Assembly: GCA_036873135.1 (NCBI GenBank)
Contig: JAPTYO010000007.1
Span: 4,508,763 to 4,572,762, forward strand
Reading direction: 5' to 3'
Length of the DNA: 64,000 nucleotides
DNA from: Clarkia xantiana subsp. parviflora
Taxonomy: Eukaryota > Streptophyta > Magnoliopsida > Myrtales > Onagraceae
The position numbers were made by a program, and so were the translations under genes. Positions 59,501 through 64,000 of this stretch are shown here, in pieces. The notes under the pieces are model-generated. The model had not been told where the DNA came from. It was given only the letters and a program-made list of their open reading frames with translations, and did no database searches. Position 1 is the stretch's first letter. The number at the start of each line of letters is the position of its first letter.

Positions 59501-60731
59501 CACTATCCTTAATCGATAAAATCCGATTTGATCTCCTTTTAACAATAGTGGTCAAGTGGTAAAACTTAGTGTTTCTATCCCCATCCTTAATCCACTTAGT
59601 GCGAGACTTGGTAGCCCACAATTTCTCTTCTTGGTTAAGAACTTCGGTAAGTTCCAATCGAAGGTTCTTATCCAAGTCAATAAGAAATTGGTTAGGACAA
59701 GACGCAAGTCTATCTTGAACTCCTCTTAACCGAGCAAGAATTCTTTTTTTCTTTATGAACACATTGCCGAATACATTTTTATTCCAATCAAACACTCTAG
59801 TCGGGAATAAGGAAATAGCAGAATTCAAGCAATTATTGGCCTCCTCCCAAGTATTAGTTACCAAAGGTTCGAAACCTGGGTGGTCAAACCACATAGGCTC
59901 TAGCCTGAAAGGTCTAGGCTTCCTGCCCATAATATCCCCATTGGTTTTGAGAAGGATGGGACAGTGGTCAGAGTGCGTTCTAGTGATGTGTGTGACAGTA
60001 GCATTAGGAAATTTAATTCTCCAATCCATAGAAGCAAGCACCCTGTCTAGGCGTTCTTGGATAAGGCTTCCACTATGCCACAAGTTAATCCAAGTAAATC
60101 TATTTCCGCGAAAGCCCAAATCAATCAAATTGCAGTCACTAATCATATTATTGAACAAAGACACTCGATTTTGATCAATAGGGTTACCCCCAAGTTTTTC
60201 TCTAGTATTAGCAACATCGTTAAAATCACCCATCACAATCCAAGGTAAACAAGAAGAAGCAGCGACAGTTCTAAGGTTATTCCAAAGTATAACTCTTTCT
60301 TCAAGTATATGACTAGCATATATAGCAGTTAAAAGCCAAGGGGAGGGATTTTGGGGTACCTGGATTTCAACATGAAGCTCCTGCTCAGTGGAAGCAATGA
60401 AAGAAACAGAGACATCAAAATCATTCCAAAGGAGAAGAATTCCCCCGCGTAAACCCCTCGATTCAATCCCGATGAATTTGTTATACGGGAGTTTTTTTGC
60501 TTGTTCCTCCACTCTAGACCCCCTCAGCCTAGTATCACTAATTATCAATACTGACGGCTTATGGAGACTAACCAAAATTTTAACTGCCGAGATTGCAGCA
60601 CAATTGTCGAAACCCCGAACATTCCACGCTATAACACTAAGGTGTAAGCTATCATAAGAAGTGGTATTAGATTTACTTGGTTCATCATTAAAAATATAAT
60701 AGCGAAAACATCGAACACGATAATAAGTCAA
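56553..60731 (-). pseudogene. LINE ORF2: endonuclease, reverse transcriptase, RNase H, frameshifted
   Basis: The N-terminal apurinic-type endonuclease has ISDTRLRG, MGDFNDVAN and THSDHCPI (catalytic Asp/Asn and His). The reverse transcriptase begins with KAPGPDGLHPAFFQK and HYRPISLCN. A one-base loss in the G run near 58980 ends that frame at SFIPGRRG. The T run near 58850 has an extra base. The frame from 58817 carries RQGDPISPYLF and the catalytic FFADDLIL, breaks near 58050 after GGLGI, and continues from 58057 with RNKALLGGLAW and the zinc-binding reverse-transcriptase tail. A further break near 56965 splits the RNase H domain (LNTDGASQGNPG / SLLAELWAVREGL). Confidence 0.92.
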
Positions 60732-62893
60732 TGATCAATATCCAAACAAAAATTTGGAGTATCACCTGGACATTCAATTGTCAATTCACTCTTACCATTA
60801 GCATCGACACCAAGTGTTCCACAAGTATTAGGAAGACTAAAAACGTCTCCCTGCTGGTTGACATCCGCAATAGCAACAGGCTGCCCCTGTAAAGTTAGGT
60901 CCGAACCCCCAGACATAACATCAAAGCCAAGCAAGGGGGACAAAGAGTTACATTCACCGTAAGCTTTCGTTCGGTTTTCTCTTCCTGGCGAATAATACGG
61001 GCTATCATTCCTCAATTTCTGATTTGACCTGCGAGCTTTTGAAACTTGGAGTCGGGTTGAAGATTTCTCTAGGGAGCAAATTGATGAATCTTCCTTTCCA
61101 ATTGCACTAATCTCCGCAAGGGGAGGGTCGTTTGTTTCCGCAAATAGTTTTGAACCTTTAAGATCATCAGGTATAAGACAAGCATGGTTAGTACAAGGAG
61201 GAGAATTAGATAGTTGTTTAACCTGAGTAATTTTCAAGGGCAATGCAACATCTTGTTCCGAGGAGGAAGGAGGTAATGATTCTGTAATATGCTTTAAATT
61301 AGCAACCCAGACCGGTTTAGTAGCTAAAAGCGGTTCGATCGATGAGTTAGAGACCACTCCAAACCGACCGGAGCTAGTAGAGGCGAGATTGGGCTGTGCA
61401 ACACTGTCCGGTGGGCACCCAACTCTCGGCCCATTTGCTGGCATGTACTTTTTTTGAGATTTCGAGTTGGGCCTTGTCACTTTCATCTTAAGTTTAAGCC
61501 CACCATCCCCAAAGCTTCCAGCTTTAGGGTTACGACTGTTTTTATTTTTTCCCGTTCTTATCCCTTTCTCTGACGCAGTACGGTTCTGGGGCAGAGCTTT
61601 CACTGCAGCGACCACTGATGGGACCCCGGAGAGAGACGTTACCGGCCCGGAAATAGACGTTACCGGCCCGGAAATAGACGTTACCGGCATGGTCACCGTA
61701 GAGGGCCCCGACACCGGCTTAGTCACCGCAGAGAGATTCCTCACCGGCACAGTCGCTGCGATAGTGGATCTTTCCGGTGTTTTCACCACAGGAGGACCCG
61801 ATAGGGACAGCCGGGCTGGGTTCCTCGCCGGAATTTTTGATTTCCGACGAGTGACCAACATCCAGGTCCCTCACTCAGATTCTCCGGCGTCCTCGGAGTT
61901 AGAAGTTGTAATGATCGGACCCACAGGAGTTACAGCCGCGCCTTCCCCGCAGGCATCTACTGAATTAGGCAAATTATGAGCACGGTCGAGAGCTATCTGA
62001 GGAGGCATCACAGTGCAGGCCTCCTCCTTGTGGTTTGTCAGACCACAACGGAAGCAAAGCGATTGTACTCCATCGTAAGTTATCTTTTGCTTATGACCAT
62101 CTATATCAATAAAAGCATGTAATGGTTTACTCATGTCTAATTGAACACAAATTCTAGCAAACTGGCCTCTTTCTGCGTTAATTGTAACAGAATCGACCCT
62201 GAGAAGGGCGCCGATAGAATTCCCAATTCCTTTCAGAATTTTTGAATCATAGTATTCCATTGGTAGGTTTGGAAGTCTAATCCACACTGCTACCATGGAA
62301 ATATTGGCCTTCTCCGGATTGAATTTCGGTTCCCAAAGACGAATTGAGAGAAATTGTCCATTAATAAACCAAGGTCCATTACGTATAACCAAATCCATAT
62401 CTTCCAGTAAAGAAAATTTAATCAAGTAGAATCCTTCACCCAAAAGAATGCAAGAGAACTCTCCTGTTGTTTTCCACAGATTATGGATTCTTTGAACAAG
62501 GAAGTGGTAATTCACACTTCTTCCAACAAGTTTGATTATGATGGAAGTGTGGTACTTAGAACGAATTCTAATTTTTTCTTCCTTTGAAATGGAAAATTTC
62601 AGAATTCCATTCACAGGTGGAACAACTTCATATTCATCATCATAAGCATCAAGTAAAGGGCGCTCCTGGTAAAAAGCATCTTTGTAAGCCCCGGGAATAA
62701 CTCCGGTGAGCTTCTCCTTATAAGAGATCTGAGTCGAAGCTCTTGGAATGTCTTCGTCCATGGCTTGGGGGAGGTCAGGCAGAGATTCTTGATTTTCAAC
62801 CATGAGAGGTGATGGACTCTTAAGCTTGATTTTGATGTTAGCAAGCTCAACCACTTCTTTGGGAGACAAACTAGAGGAGAGAGAATAGAGCAT
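60728..62893 (-). pseudogene. LINE ORF1: DUF4283 RNA-binding protein with one in-frame stop
   Basis: Starts at the ATG at 62893 (MLYSLSSSLSPKEVVEL). The DUF4283 domain covers about 90-230 (FSLLEDMDLVIRNGPWFING, WIRLPNLPMEYYD), followed by a CCHC knuckle CFRCGLTNHKEEAC. A TGA at 61873-61871 interrupts just before GTWMLVTRRKS; the same frame continues open to 60728, overlapping the ORF2 start. In the family this protein coats the LINE RNA. Confidence 0.88.
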
Positions 62894-62962
62894 TTGAACA
62901 GTTCTCACTTTTCAAAGTTTCCTTTTTTAGCTATAAAAAATAGATATTTTTGAACTTCAAAG

Positions 62963-64000
62963 TTCAATCTCGTTCCTTTATTTTTTATTCTTTTTGCAGA
63001 TGGCAATATTTTATTTTTCTTCATGTTTATATATATATATATATTTTAGAAATGGCACTATCACAACTAGATCGAGTTGTGAACAAGTTCTCTGCTAAAT
63101 AATCGTAAAAATAAGATCGGCTGTAGGATTTTTGTTTGGACCTCGCCCGAATGATGGGCCGCAGCGCGTTATCAAAGTAAAAAAGTCCTATCGGGAATCT
63201 AATTCCAAGTCGTTGGATTCACAGTCAAAGATTAAAGTGCTAACCACTACACCCATTTTGCTGTCCAATTCGTTAAGCCTGCTGAATTTTACTGCTGTAT
63301 TTTTATGTTATAACAACGGCCTAACGAATTGGACCGTAGCAACTAATTGGGTTGTAAATTATTATTATTATTATTAATAGTAATTTAATTCACTTTTTCA
63401 TAAGGGAACAACTCCAATTCTCTCTCTACTAATTCACCTGTTTGTTGTAGAGCTACAATTACTTTAAAAAAATTGTCTCTTTAATTACAAAATACATAAA
63501 GTTACAAAATATATTAGTAAATACAAACAAACAAATATATTTTAAATATTATTAAAATAATATAATTCTATTTAATGATGTGGAATTTTCTGATGTGTTT
63601 TAAAGTTTAGGATTGTATGTTATATCGCGTAGCAAAATATCAGAAAATTAGGTTAAAATAAGCTCTACAATTAATTTCGAACCTCTAATTATCGATTTCG
63701 CTACGTGTTAGTATTTATATTAATTGAGCATAATAATATTTATTTAGATTTACAGATTATGTTTTATAAATATGCTTTTAAATATATCAAATATTCTTTA
63801 TTGTAAACAAAACAAAGTAGTCCGGATTATAACAAGAAAATTAGAGAAGACTGTGTAAATATCATATTAACTAGACACAGCTCCTTACACTTACAAGAGA
63901 ATTGAGGGAAGTGGTATAAAGATCGAATTAATTGGACAAAAATCCTTTTTTAATTGTAATGTAACCTATATATAATTAGGGCATGCATCAGAAATATACA
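62963..64000. other. AT-rich sequence, no gene seen
   Basis: No coding frame with family resemblance. Short ATT trinucleotide run near 63359-63377. Nothing else recognised. Confidence 0.5.

Larger units (their letters stand above)
56458..62949 (-). mobile_element. L1-type LINE retrotransposon, 6.5 kb, inactive
   Basis: Flanked by a perfect 13-bp duplication TTGAACTTCAAAG (56445-56457 and 62950-62962). A 19-base poly(A) (poly-T on the plus strand, 56458-56476) marks the 3' end. ORF1 (about 62893-60728) and ORF2 (60731-56553) overlap by four bases, as in plant L1 elements. The leader is only about 55 nt, so the copy reaches almost to the usual start. One nonsense codon in ORF1 and at least four frameshifts in ORF2 make it inactive. 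Confidence 0.95.

Overview
This window is nuclear DNA from a flowering plant, most likely a eudicot. It is AT-rich, holds introns with GT..AG borders, plant-only gene families (FLA arabinogalactan proteins, a SWEET sugar carrier, a plastid cyclophilin, neprosin/DUF239 proteins), and plant-type transposons of nearly every class. I cannot name the species.

Layout. 0-1.3 kb: decayed 3' end of a LOG2-like RING E3 ligase gene. 2.1-17 kb: three single-FAS1 fasciclin-like arabinogalactan genes. The first two (minus strand) are close paralogues, now separated by an 8.1-kb LTR element (4309-12452). That element has intact 5-bp target duplications, nearly identical LTRs, a tRNA-Asp-type primer site, no pol, and one open gag-like gene that lacks a recognisable capsid part but carries two copies of the zinc-knuckle module. 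18.4-20.6 kb: seven-exon CYP20-2-type plastid cyclophilin. 22.0-23.5 kb: six-exon clade-III-like SWEET. 25.4-31.6 kb: a 417-bp MITE and a dead Copia element whose 5' end is replaced by unrelated repeat sequence and whose 3' region carries a 553-bp hAT-type element.

31.8-52.05 kb: an old tandem segmental duplication carrying two intact seven-exon neprosin genes (32912-36188 and 46698-49949). The copies are separated by LTR-derived debris and Copia fragments. The duplication is informative because each copy is an empty-site control for the other: it proves a 1842-bp non-autonomous Helitron insertion (49985-51826) and a hAT insertion (45423-45980). Both neprosin paralogues lack glutamate in both motifs thought to hold the catalytic pair.

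52-64 kb: LINE fragment, a 540-bp palindrome whose two ends both look like Helitron 3' termini, a diverged LTR, a second 417-bp MITE, and a 6.5-kb L1-type LINE (56458-62949, minus strand) with a 13-bp target duplication, poly(A) tail, one nonsense codon in ORF1 and several frameshifts in ORF2.

There is no operon-like pathway here. The host genes (FLA1-3, CYP20-2, SWEET, two neprosin-like genes) act in cell wall, chloroplast, sugar export and secretion respectively. The strongest candidates for something under-described are the capsid-less double-zinc-knuckle LTR element, the neprosin-like pair without catalytic glutamates, and the twin-ended Helitron palindrome. All exon borders were assigned by eye from splice signals, reading frame and family similarity.
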